Origin: Paenibacillus plantarum
GTDB taxonomy: Bacteria; Bacillota; Bacilli; Paenibacillales; NBRC-103111
Assembly: GCF_013141695.1 (NCBI RefSeq)
Contig: NZ_WHNY01000074.1
Coordinates: 1-64,000, forward strand
DNA length: 64,000 nt
Direction: 5' to 3'
In this document: piece by piece, positions 8,956-18,337 of the stretch
How the letters are laid out: every line of letters starts with the position of its first letter
How positions within the stretch are numbered: the stretch's first letter is position 1
Made by a program: the position numbers and the translations under genes
The notes under the pieces: generated by a model
Databases searched by the model: none
What the model saw: only the letters and a program-made list of their open reading frames with translations
Told to the model about the DNA's origin: nothing

Positions 8956-9093
8956 AGGTGTAAGTCGTTTGATGAACGGCTAATTCGCTTATATCTGGAG
9001 GGATGCTAATCTAAGATTCAAAAATGTATTCGTCAGTCGAGTTCGGAAAAAAAGGTTCACTATTGAATACAATCGGAAAGGTGCTGAAATTTA

Positions 9094-12000
9094 ATGATCT
9101 ATGATCGCTGTATGCGAAAACTTATTCTACTTATTTTCATTAGTGCTATTGCATTACTTACTCTCGCTGGGCATTGGACAAGTCGGGCTTATGCGGCCGA
9201 TGATCCACCACTACCAACTAATTTATCTGACGTAGAGTTCTTCGGACAATGGCATGCAGGAACCGCTACATGGACCACTGAGGGTAAAATTAACTACAGC
9301 TATAGCAGTGGATTGTCACCTGTTGAAACCGCTGTCAAACAAGGCGATTACATAGAGGCTAGAGCAGCCTTACTGACTTATTTCAAGAATAGAACAGGAC
9401 GCGGGGTCATTCCTTTCGGCAGTGTAGGTTCATATCTAGGCGCTGATATGGCGGGTGACAATATTCTGTCAACGGATGCCGACACCCCAATCGGGACTTT
9501 AACCCTCTCCGGAAGCGCTAACCAAACCGTATCTACGGATGTAACTTCCGATGTACAAGCGGTTGCCCTTTCAGCAGTAAAAACTGCCTCTTACTTCTTG
9601 CTGGGGTACGATAAGGATACTACCCCTATCGTCTTCAACAGTCGGGAAGCTTCTGCCAACAAGCCTCGCCTGGAGCTTATGGTTAATGGCGTACTTCAAA
9701 CACTTGAGCCTGCTCAGGACACCTACACCCGGAGTGGCACCTTCTCCACAACCAATTACGGCTCTAGCACCGAATTGCTTGTGCAGGATGGATTAGGCAC
9801 AGCAGGCGTGGATAATATGCGTCCCTACCTGGCGTTCGATCTAAGCGGAATTACGGGGACGATTACCTCCGCTTCGTTGAAACTGTATGGGAAAAATACA
9901 GGAACTGAAAGTTCACGAAAAGTTGTCATCTTCCGCACCTCTACGACCGGTTGGAATGAGTCCAGCCTCACCTGGGATACTCAAAAATCCGGCACCTTCT
10001 CCTGGAACGGGGTGTCCACCGGGCCGACTTGGGTGCAGCCGACAACCGGAGCTTTTGATGAGTATAACTATCTCATTACACGCTTTCAATTTCTGGGACC
10101 ACTGACAGCCGCCTATCTGCAATCTGGCGACCAAAAATATGCCCAGAATGCGATTCGCTTAATGCTCGATTTTATACAGGATCAGCTCTACTCATACCCA
10201 CGCTCACTGGATACCGCGCTCCGTGCCTACGGTTGGGTAAGATCGTATGATACGCTGCGGAGCAGCACGTCCATGAGCAGCGATGCTAATACAGCGATTT
10301 TGAAAAACTTGTGGTTAACTGCTGGTTATTTGGCTACGCCTGGCGGGTACTCAGGAAAAAACTGGGCCGTCAGCGAATCCCGAGGTTTGCATACGATTGC
10401 AACTTATTTTCCTGAGTTCAACACGTCAACAGATTGGATCACCCTTGCCAAAAAACGTTTAGATAACCTTGTCACCTCTCTCATCCTGCCAGATGGCGGA
10501 TACGTAGAAGCTTCTAGCAACTACACCGCAGTTACTTTGCAGACGCTCTATGAGTTAGAAACGCTGGCACGAATTAACAATGACTCGATGTCACCGACAT
10601 TCCGCAATGCGGTCATTAAACTAGCGGTGTTCGTCATGAATTCCGCACTCCCGAACGGAAGCCATCCGATGTACGGGGACGGAAGTGCATGGAACGTCCA
10701 AAGCTTATTGAACAAAATCGATCAGCTCTACAACGTGCCTGAACTGCGCTACTTTGCCACTTCCGGTGCAAGCGGAACGGCCCCTTCTTATACCAGTAGC
10801 TACTATCCGGATCATCAGACAACGACGATGCGCAGCGGTTGGCAGCCGAACAGCAATTATCTGTATTTCACGAATAGCGGCGGGGTACATGGACATATGG
10901 ATCAGAATGCTGTGTTAGCTTACGCTTACGGCCAAATGCTGCTTACGGATACAGGCACCAAGTGCTATGTCACGGATCCCATATGTTCCTGGCAATTCAA
11001 TGACACCGAGTCGCACAATACGATCAAAATTGGTGGACTCAGTCAAATGAAATACCACAACACATATGACGTCAACACCGATACGGTAGATGCTTTCTCG
11101 ACCAATGATGTCTTTGATTTTGCGGAAGGAACGACGATTGCTACGCCAGGTTACGAGCACAAACGGGATGTTCTGTATGTGCGGCCTAATTATTGGATTG
11201 TTTCGGATCGGGTCACCGGTGGTGATCAGACCCCTGTTAACTACCAGCAAAACTGGCACACGCTTCCGGGGGCTAATCCTGGCATAGACTCGGTAACGGG
11301 GACCGTCTATACGCAATTCGCAGGCGCTCCTAATATTCATATCATACCCGCAGATCCATCTACCCTGAGCGCCTCGAAAAAACCTGGGTTTTACGGATCA
11401 ACAAGTGTGACCAATGAAACCTACGCAAGTTATGTGAAATCGGTTGCCGGCGATGTCACATTCGATACTGTCCTCTACCCAACACCAGCAAATGTAACGA
11501 GCAATGTGTATGTTACCCGACTGCCCGTCTCCCCGACGGTCAATACAACAACCTCAACCGCTTTGCAAATCACTTTCAATGACGGCAGCGGTAAGACAGG
11601 GATTTACTATCTCTCTCACGAGGATAGGCCTGACCAGCTTCGCAGCTTTGACAACTTTGCCTTCGACGGCAAGATGGCCTACATCGAGAAACCCGCTTCC
11701 GGCAGTTCACTTGTCGTTGGCATCCGTAATGGCCACACCTTGCTACGCAATGGACAGGCCCTGATTCAATCCGCTGACGCCATCAATGATATGGGGCTTG
11801 CGTGGGCAAGCACTTCGCTGCGCATTAGCGGCGACGGCCTGCTTCCTGATACGGATACAGCCCATGCTGTGGCCATCTACGCCCCTGGCATCACGAGCGT
11901 CATCCTCAATGGGACTACGGTCCCCTTCACAAGAAGCAGTGACTTTATTTATGCGGTGCGCCCGTCGGTACAGCATCAATGGGCGTCTTATACGGATTTT

Positions 12001-14493
12001 GGCAATGAGCAGGGAGCCAATCATTGGTACTATGAGACAAGCGACGGCACGCCGCTAGCGTGGCATGAAGCCGGCCTGCCTTCCGGCACGGTTGGCAGCG
12101 ATGAATTTAACTCAACCACGCTGGGTACTCAGTGGCAATGGGTGAACGAGGTGCCAGCCAAATGGAGTTTAAGCGCTGCTCCGGGTTCGATGCGCATTAC
12201 GACTACCTCCGGCGATATTTGGGTAGACTCTCCTGCGCAATATAATATTTTGCTGCAAGACCCTGCTTATACGGATTTTGTTGCAGAGACGAAACTTCAC
12301 TTCCAGACGAGTGCCAACTATCAAGCGGGTGGCCTCATTCTTTATACGGATAACGACAATTATATTAAAGTCGAGACAGCCTACAACAGTGCGTATACGG
12401 CTACTGGCAGCAAGGGAATTCGGATGTTGTCCGAGTTTAATAAAGTCAGCCGGACGAATGTACAATTGGCGAATATAACGCCTGGCGCCGATGTGTACTT
12501 GCGACTGAGCAAAATCGGTTCAACCGTAACCGGTTATTACAGTACGGATGGCTCCACATGGACGAAAATCAATCAGTTGGCCAACGTCAACCTCATTGCT
12601 CCACGCATTGGCATCGAAGCCATGCACAGCGGATCAGCGCCTGCGGTGCTGGCTGACTTCGACTACTTCCACATCTCGAATGCAGAGGCGCTTCCCGCCC
12701 GCTGGTCGGCGACCGGCGACGTCGCTCCCCTTATTACGAAAAGTGGTATGGTTCCGGGCGAGTCTAAAGATGCCGTACGGCGGTGGGTAGCACCAACAGT
12801 TGGTACCGTCCAGCTGTCCGCTTTAGTCAAAAGCCATGCAAGTTCTACAACAAGTGATGGTGTACAAGTAAAAATCACCCGCAACGGCAGCCCCCTCTGG
12901 CCGAAATCAGGCTGGCAGCCGATTGCGGCAACGGATACAAAGGGCGTCTCCATGAATGAGATATTCTCTGTAGAGGCCGGAGATACATTGGCCTTTATTA
13001 CGAACCGGAATGTCACGGCCACCAAAGACAATGTCGATTGGACGATCTCACTTGAACTGAACACTGCGGTTGCAACGCCGGATATCAGCACTTTCGAGAG
13101 TGGCAACGCCAACGGCTGGACGCCTCTGCATGCGGTGAATTGGTCTGTTCAAGCAGATAACGGGAATTTGGCCTACACGATTGTCACAGCGGAGCCTGCC
13201 GCACAAGGCGGTACGCCGGGCGAGTATACCCTGCGCGATGGCAGTGATTACGATGACTTCCACTTGTCGCTCAAGATGCGGCTAACCGATACGTCGGCTT
13301 CGGCGGAAACTAACGGCGTTGTTCTTTTCAATTATCAAGATGTGAACAATTACTATTATGTCAGATTCGATAATAACCCCGCTAAAACGGAGCTGTTCAA
13401 AGTCGTAAATAGCGTGCCAACGCTCATCGGCAAGTCAAACGGCGAAGAAGAGGCAGATTTGCTCAAAAACACCGCCTATCACACGATTGGCATTCGGCGA
13501 GAAGGACACAATGGCGCCATTGTTGCTATGTTCGATAATAAGCCGATTATCCGGGCTAACGATTCCCAATTCCGTGGCGGCAAGATCGGGATGGGGGCTA
13601 TCAACAGCCGCGTCTATTGGGATGATGTGGCGATTCTAAATATACAAGAGGCATCCACACCGGCAAGTCCGACGGAATTCCCCGTCGCCACGCTGACAGG
13701 CGCTTCACAAGCAGCCACCTCAAGTACATTGCATGTCCAGTATGGGTTGACGAATGCTCCTGCCGTTTCAGCCCAAGATGTCATTGTGAGTTATGACAAG
13801 GAAGTGTTCTCCTATGTAAATGCCCAACCGGCCACGGGGCAAACCGTCGTTCAATCTGTCTACCACGATGCCAACGCTGGCACCATCCGTTACCTGCTTA
13901 TTCACCCTGGCGCCGGACAAGCCATAAACGGGACCACCGCTCTGCTGGATCTGACGTTTAAAACAGGAGCTGCCCCAAGCAGCGGACAAATTAATCTCAC
14001 TAAAGCGCTGCTTTCCGACGCCAATGGCTTGAAGACATCGGCATCCATTCAGCAAGCTTCACTACTCATTCAAGTAACGGACTTATCCGCGCTGAAAGAA
14101 GCGATTACCCTTGCGCAGAATTTGTACGATACGGCAGTCGTCGGCTATGCCATTGGTCAGTATCCTACGTATGCCAAATCCGTACTCCAACAGACCATTC
14201 AATCTGCGATTGCGGTGCGTAATCTCCCTTCTCCGACCGGAGACCAGATTACGCAAGCCACATCTGCTTTAACGGATGCTATGGCCGCATTTCATAGCTT
14301 TGTCATCACAAGCAGTACAGGCGATCTAAACGGAGATTTACTGATTGATGTCAGTGATCTTGGCATCGTTGCTGGTCACCTCGGCATGCAGCCCGGTGAT
14401 GCAGGTTGGAATCCGAGCTATGATCTCGACGGAGATCATCTGATTAGTAGCTATGAACTAGATCTTATCACTCTCAAAATTATGGCATCATAA
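9094..14493 (+). CDS. giant secreted heparinase II/III-type polysaccharide lyase
   Basis: This 1,799-residue secreted enzyme should cleave a uronic-acid-containing polysaccharide by beta-elimination. Order of parts: signal peptide with an AYA site (to about 34); the N-terminal alpha-helical lyase region, split by a DNRLRE/CBM96-like domain (about 205-315); the heparinase II/III beta-sandwich with HGHMDQNAVLAYAYGQ near 598; two concanavalin-A-like modules (from about 1003 and 1330); a cohesin domain (about 1530-1665); a FIVAR-like helical linker (about 1668-1745); and a type I dockerin with two calcium loops (GDLNGDLLIDVSD and YDLDGDHLISSYE). A ribosome site AAAGGTG precedes the ATG. The convergent importer and GH88 genes fit uptake and processing of unsaturated products. 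The exact substrate (glycosaminoglycan-like, or another uronan) is open. Confidence 0.85.
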   Translation: MIYDRCMRKLILLIFISAIALLTLAGHWTSRAYAADDPPLPTNLSDVEFFGQWHAGTATWTTEGKINYSYSSGLSPVETAVKQGDYIEARAALLTYFKNRTGRGVIPFGSVGSYLGADMAGDNILSTDADTPIGTLTLSGSANQTVSTDVTSDVQAVALSAVKTASYFLLGYDKDTTPIVFNSREASANKPRLELMVNGVLQTLEPAQDTYTRSGTFSTTNYGSSTELLVQDGLGTAGVDNMRPYLAFDLSGITGTITSASLKLYGKNTGTESSRKVVIFRTSTTGWNESSLTWDTQKSGTFSWNGVSTGPTWVQPTTGAFDEYNYLITRFQFLGPLTAAYLQSGDQKYAQNAIRLMLDFIQDQLYSYPRSLDTALRAYGWVRSYDTLRSSTSMSSDANTAILKNLWLTAGYLATPGGYSGKNWAVSESRGLHTIATYFPEFNTSTDWITLAKKRLDNLVTSLILPDGGYVEASSNYTAVTLQTLYELETLARINNDSMSPTFRNAVIKLAVFVMNSALPNGSHPMYGDGSAWNVQSLLNKIDQLYNVPELRYFATSGASGTAPSYTSSYYPDHQTTTMRSGWQPNSNYLYFTNSGGVHGHMDQNAVLAYAYGQMLLTDTGTKCYVTDPICSWQFNDTESHNTIKIGGLSQMKYHNTYDVNTDTVDAFSTNDVFDFAEGTTIATPGYEHKRDVLYVRPNYWIVSDRVTGGDQTPVNYQQNWHTLPGANPGIDSVTGTVYTQFAGAPNIHIIPADPSTLSASKKPGFYGSTSVTNETYASYVKSVAGDVTFDTVLYPTPANVTSNVYVTRLPVSPTVNTTTSTALQITFNDGSGKTGIYYLSHEDRPDQLRSFDNFAFDGKMAYIEKPASGSSLVVGIRNGHTLLRNGQALIQSADAINDMGLAWASTSLRISGDGLLPDTDTAHAVAIYAPGITSVILNGTTVPFTRSSDFIYAVRPSVQHQWASYTDFGNEQGANHWYYETSDGTPLAWHEAGLPSGTVGSDEFNSTTLGTQWQWVNEVPAKWSLSAAPGSMRITTTSGDIWVDSPAQYNILLQDPAYTDFVAETKLHFQTSANYQAGGLILYTDNDNYIKVETAYNSAYTATGSKGIRMLSEFNKVSRTNVQLANITPGADVYLRLSKIGSTVTGYYSTDGSTWTKINQLANVNLIAPRIGIEAMHSGSAPAVLADFDYFHISNAEALPARWSATGDVAPLITKSGMVPGESKDAVRRWVAPTVGTVQLSALVKSHASSTTSDGVQVKITRNGSPLWPKSGWQPIAATDTKGVSMNEIFSVEAGDTLAFITNRNVTATKDNVDWTISLELNTAVATPDISTFESGNANGWTPLHAVNWSVQADNGNLAYTIVTAEPAAQGGTPGEYTLRDGSDYDDFHLSLKMRLTDTSASAETNGVVLFNYQDVNNYYYVRFDNNPAKTELFKVVNSVPTLIGKSNGEEEADLLKNTAYHTIGIRREGHNGAIVAMFDNKPIIRANDSQFRGGKIGMGAINSRVYWDDVAILNIQEASTPASPTEFPVATLTGASQAATSSTLHVQYGLTNAPAVSAQDVIVSYDKEVFSYVNAQPATGQTVVQSVYHDANAGTIRYLLIHPGAGQAINGTTALLDLTFKTGAAPSSGQINLTKALLSDANGLKTSASIQQASLLIQVTDLSALKEAITLAQNLYDTAVVGYAIGQYPTYAKSVLQQTIQSAIAVRNLPSPTGDQITQATSALTDAMAAFHSFVITSSTGDLNGDLLIDVSDLGIVAGHLGMQPGDAGWNPSYDLDGDHLISSYELDLITLKIMAS

Positions 14494-14503
14494 ACCGATA
14501 ATT

Positions 14504-14548
14504 GAAGCTGTTCTACAGGTCCAACAGGCCTGTCAGGGCAGCTTTTTA
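14504..14548 (+). terminator. terminator of the lyase gene
   Basis: GAAGCTG...CAGC outer stem with an inner ACAGG/CCTGT stem, followed by TTTTT. It starts about 11 bp after the lyase stop. Confidence 0.8.
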
Positions 14549-14563
14549 TCACATGTATAGACG

Positions 14564-14603
14564 TAAAAAAACCTCAATCCCCACTTTAGATGTGGAATTG
14601 AGG
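14564..14603 (-). terminator. terminator of the uronate importer operon
   Basis: CCTCAAT...ATTGAGG stem with CCAC/GTGG pairs, seven T on the minus strand, just after the last permease gene. It lies back to back with the lyase terminator. Confidence 0.88.
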
Positions 14604-14629
14604 CTAATCTCTCTTACGTTACGATTTCA

Positions 14630-15511
14630 TTATTCCTTAATTGCTCCTAAGATAACACCTTTCACAAAATATTTCTGCAGGAATGGATATAACAGTAGAA
14701 TAGGCACCGTAGCTACAACGATCATGGCGTATTTGATTGTTTCCTGTAGTAAACCTTTATCAAAGTCACTGACGGACGTCATCATCGAATCCGAACTATT
14801 GCTAATCAATATTTCTTGCAGTACCAGTTGGAGCGGGTACAGTTCGCGATTTCGCAAGTAAATCATAGCATCCAGGTAAGAATTCCAATGGGATACACCA
14901 TAAAACAACACCATAACGGCCATAATTGGTAGCGACACAGGGATAAAGATTTTAAACAATATGGTAAAATCATTCGCCCCATCCATACGTGCTGACTCTT
15001 CCAACGCGACCGGCACGCCTTGAAACGAGGTCCGCATGACGAGCAAGTTCCATGTGCTGATCGCCGAAGGCAGAATCATAACCCATCTCGTATCGAATAG
15101 ATGCAAGCTTTTAATAATCAGATAAGTAGGAATCATGCCGCCAGAAAAAAACATCGTAAACACGATTGCAAACATAATCTTGTTGGCCAGCAAAACATTT
15201 CGGCGTGATAAACCGTATGCAGCAAATGAAGTCAATATGATATTCAATGCCGTGCCCACTACGACGTAAAATAACGTATTCGAATAACCAATAGCAATCA
15301 TTGGATTACTAAAGACGAGTCGGTACGATTCCAGACTGAAACCGATTGGAGCGAAGAGAAGCCCCCTATGCTGCAGCAGATCTGCTGGTGAACTTAATGA
15401 AGCGAAAACGACATAGAGGAAGGGATACAAAGTTACAACAATTAAGCCTAACATAAATACAATATTGATAACGTCAAAGGCACGTTCGCCCCTACTTGGG
15501 GGTATGTTCAT
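14630..15511 (-). CDS. CUT1 ABC permease, LplC/YtcP type
   Basis: Inner-membrane permease of a carbohydrate ABC importer. The 293-residue protein has six hydrophobic segments and the ATPase-coupling EAA-type loop ALEESARMDGANDFTILFKIFIPVSLP (about 170-196). The C-terminus KYFVKGVILGAIKE is typical of the LplC/YtcP group that pairs with LplB/YteP. It follows the partner permease by 13 bp and has its own good ribosome site (GGAGG). No ATPase gene is present in the operon. Confidence 0.92.
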   Translation of the reverse strand: MNIPPSRGERAFDVINIVFMLGLIVVTLYPFLYVVFASLSSPADLLQHRGLLFAPIGFSLESYRLVFSNPMIAIGYSNTLFYVVVGTALNIILTSFAAYGLSRRNVLLANKIMFAIVFTMFFSGGMIPTYLIIKSLHLFDTRWVMILPSAISTWNLLVMRTSFQGVPVALEESARMDGANDFTILFKIFIPVSLPIMAVMVLFYGVSHWNSYLDAMIYLRNRELYPLQLVLQEILISNSSDSMMTSVSDFDKGLLQETIKYAMIVVATVPILLLYPFLQKYFVKGVILGAIKE

Positions 15512-15524
15512 TGTGTACTCCCTC

Positions 15525-16445
15525 CTACCACAGTTTATGATCGCTTAATCTTCGGCTGAGGGCATTGGCAGACAGAAGCATAATAAAGTTGATGATATTA
15601 TTCAACAGTCCAATCGCTGCTGAAAAACCGAAATCAAATTGCAACAGACCTCTCCGAAATACGAAAGTCGATATAACGTCGGCCGTTTCGTAGGTGTTGG
15701 AATTGTAGAGCAGCATAATTTTTTCTAGACTGCCTCCAGCCATTAAATGACCGATTCTCAGTATAAGCAGAATAACAACAGTCGGCATAATCCCTGGAAT
15801 CGTTATGTTCCATACTTGCCTTACCCTTCCCGCACCATCCACGCGAGATGCTTCATATAAGGAAGGGTCAATGCCGGACATTGCCGCCAAATAAATGATG
15901 GATCCCCAGCCAACTCCCTGCCATACACCGGATGAAATGTAGATCGATCGAAACCATTCCGCTTTTAGTAGAAAAGAAATCGGCGCTATGCCGAACCAGT
16001 CTGTAAGTTGATTAACTAATCCTTTGGTAGAGAGGAAATCCACCATCATCCCAGCAACAACAACGACCGATATAAAATGCGGCAAATACGTGATAGACTG
16101 CACGATGCCTTTGAAGAATCTCTGTCTCAACTCATTAAGTAGCAGCGCAAGCACGATGGGAGCCGGGAAATTAAACAAAATTTCATAGAGGCTGAGCAGT
16201 ACCGTATTGCGGAATATACGCACGAAATAATAACTGTTAAAAAACGCAATAAAGTGTTTGAAACCGACCCAATCGCTATGCCATATCCCCTTCGATGGAA
16301 CGAAGTCCTTGAAAGCTACTTGCAAACCATACATGGGCATATATAAGAAAATAAAGTAATACACAACAACGGGAAGCAGCATCAAATAAATGTATTTATT
16401 TCTTCTCAAATCACTTTGTAATGTTCGAAATCCATTTGTTTTCAT
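15525..16445 (-). CDS. CUT1 ABC permease, LplB/YteP type
   Basis: First permease of the importer. The 306-residue protein has the LplB/YteP signature start (KYIYLMLLPVVVYYFIFLYMPMYGLQVAFKDF), six membrane segments and the coupling loop PSLYEASRVDGAGRVRQVWNITIPG. It forms the heterodimer with the LplC-type permease downstream. An RNA stem-loop lies between it and the binding-protein gene, which probably gives the binding protein a higher transcript level. Confidence 0.92.
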   Translation of the reverse strand: MKTNGFRTLQSDLRRNKYIYLMLLPVVVYYFIFLYMPMYGLQVAFKDFVPSKGIWHSDWVGFKHFIAFFNSYYFVRIFRNTVLLSLYEILFNFPAPIVLALLLNELRQRFFKGIVQSITYLPHFISVVVVAGMMVDFLSTKGLVNQLTDWFGIAPISFLLKAEWFRSIYISSGVWQGVGWGSIIYLAAMSGIDPSLYEASRVDGAGRVRQVWNITIPGIMPTVVILLILRIGHLMAGGSLEKIMLLYNSNTYETADVISTFVFRRGLLQFDFGFSAAIGLLNNIINFIMLLSANALSRRLSDHKLW

Positions 16446-16484
16446 GGGTTGATCTCCTCATCCTGAAGCGTTATTCAGCAGTTG

Positions 16485-16512
16485 TCCTTGCAAGAATCTG
16501 CTCCTGCAAGGA
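16485..16512 (-). terminator. intra-operon stem-loop between binding protein and permeases
   Basis: TCCTTGCA and TGCAAGGA form an 8-bp perfect stem with a 12-base loop and no T-run. It sits 14 bp after the binding-protein stop. In ABC operons such stems protect the upstream message or cause partial termination, so that binding protein exceeds permease. Confidence 0.6.
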
Positions 16513-16526
16513 CGGTTAGCCTATAA

Positions 16527-18185
16527 TTAACGTTTCAAATAGCGGTCATATGCGGCTTGTTGGATTTTTATTGCGTCCGCCATACCCATCTTATTCAATT
16601 TCTCAACAAATTTATCGAAGTTTTCCAGAGGTTCTGCTCCCATGATAAACTTGTCAAACATCTCGTCATTATACGTTTTCATATCCGTCATTAAGCTAGC
16701 TATTTTCGATGATTCTTCCGATGTAAAAGAAAGTGGTGGCAATGCTCCGCGATTGTCCGTATTGGTCCAAGCTTTCAAAGCTTCACTCTGTTGAGGAAGA
16801 GCGGCATTCTGTTCCATGTAACGCTTATCCTGAGAAAGCGGTGCCCCAAATGGGATCGCGTATTTCGTAAGTGCAACACCAAATGCCAGTCCATCTTTGT
16901 TTTTCATCACATCATCGGTATATTTGGGATAACCATTTTCCAGCGTATAACTCTTACCTTCGATACCGAAGTTAAACAACAATGAGCCTTTCTCGCCGTA
17001 CTTATAATCTAGCCATTTGACCGTCTCGATGACATGCTTGTTAGCCTTGGTAATCGCAGCACCTAATCCGTTGAATATAGCATCTTGTTGGCCCAGTACA
17101 GGCTTATCGCCCTTTTTCAAGGTCGGATACGGTGCCCCTACAAGATCGAAGGCAGCGTTCTTATCCTTCATAGCTGCCAAATATTTACCAATACCTCCAC
17201 CTATCGCCATATCCGTCGCACCAACAAGTTCACTTGTTACTTTGGCATCCTTCTGCTTGGCATCCGTAGCAGCATAATCTTGATCAATTAAACCTTCTTT
17301 GTACCAAGCTCGCATCGTTGTCAGAAATTCCTTGTACGCCGGCAATACCGCCCCATGCTGCACCTTACCGTCAGCGATATAGAAATCATTGCGGATTCCC
17401 CAGGCATTAATGAGGTAATTCCCCCAATTCAAGTTACCTTTGTTGATCAAAAGAGGCAGTTCATCTGCCTTCCCGTTGCCGTTTGGATCTTTTTCTTTGA
17501 AAGCTTTCAACACGGTATGCCACTCATCAATTGTAGTAGGGACTTGAAGCTGCACTTTATTCAGCCAATCCTTGCGAAGAGCAAGGCCGAAATAGGTCTG
17601 AAGCGACGGGTCGTTCCGAATGAAGGGAAAGGAATAGATATCGCCATTATCCGTTGAAATTTGCTTACGGATTCCCGGGTTCCCATCTAATATTTTCTTC
17701 AAATTAGGTGCGTATTTATCAATGTAATCGTTTAACTTGATAATAACACCGTTATTCAGTGCATTTTGTCCACCACCAGGATAACTGTTCCAGTTCCATT
17801 CAATAACATCCTGATAATCTCCAGAACTGAGCATGAGATTGAACTGGTTCGTTTCCTGACCATTGGTCGGATGTTTGAAATCCACATGAATGCCAGTGAT
17901 TTTCTCCAGTTCTTTATAAGCCTCCATGCCGTTCAAATCCATCATCCCGCTAGGACGGCTAGCTGCAAGCTGGGAATAATAGCTGATTGTAAGCGGACTG
18001 CTGACAATCTTGCCATTATCCGCTGTAACCGGTGTTTGCGTTCCGGCAGGTACATCTGTACTTTCCTTTTTCGTCGTACTATCCGTGCTGCAACCTGCCA
18101 TGATGGCTGCCAATGCCACTGCAATAACCGTAGATGTAAACACCGTTCTGTTCCGTTTTTTCTCAGCCATTAACCATTTGACCAT
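16527..18185 (-). CDS. carbohydrate-binding lipoprotein, LplA/YtcQ type
   Basis: Extracellular solute-binding lipoprotein of the importer. The 552-residue protein has a signal peptide ending in the lipobox MAGC near residue 32. The family-1-like fold includes the WRNS-less but typical LplA/YtcQ pieces VDFKHPTNGQETNQFNLMLSSGDYQD and ALRKDWLNKVQLQVPTTIDEWHTVLKAFK with the DPNGNGKADELPLL calcium-like loop. GGGGGA precedes the ATG. The substrate is predicted from context to be unsaturated oligouronides made by the giant lyase. A 152-bp gap separates it from the regulator upstream; it has a TACAAT -10 (18242-18247) without a good -35, consistent with an activator-dependent promoter. Confidence 0.9.
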   Translation of the reverse strand: MVKWLMAEKKRNRTVFTSTVIAVALAAIMAGCSTDSTTKKESTDVPAGTQTPVTADNGKIVSSPLTISYYSQLAASRPSGMMDLNGMEAYKELEKITGIHVDFKHPTNGQETNQFNLMLSSGDYQDVIEWNWNSYPGGGQNALNNGVIIKLNDYIDKYAPNLKKILDGNPGIRKQISTDNGDIYSFPFIRNDPSLQTYFGLALRKDWLNKVQLQVPTTIDEWHTVLKAFKEKDPNGNGKADELPLLINKGNLNWGNYLINAWGIRNDFYIADGKVQHGAVLPAYKEFLTTMRAWYKEGLIDQDYAATDAKQKDAKVTSELVGATDMAIGGGIGKYLAAMKDKNAAFDLVGAPYPTLKKGDKPVLGQQDAIFNGLGAAITKANKHVIETVKWLDYKYGEKGSLLFNFGIEGKSYTLENGYPKYTDDVMKNKDGLAFGVALTKYAIPFGAPLSQDKRYMEQNAALPQQSEALKAWTNTDNRGALPPLSFTSEESSKIASLMTDMKTYNDEMFDKFIMGAEPLENFDKFVEKLNKMGMADAIKIQQAAYDRYLKR

Positions 18186-18337
18186 ACTTATTATTCCCCC
18201 TGCTGTTCTGAAATTAGATCATGCTTTATGACCTTGGCTCGATTGTACGGTCATTTCCCCTTTACAGAAACAGTCAGAAACTAAGATTCATGCATCCAAA
18301 ATAAGATTCCTCTGATCCATTCTTAATCTGCATGTTC

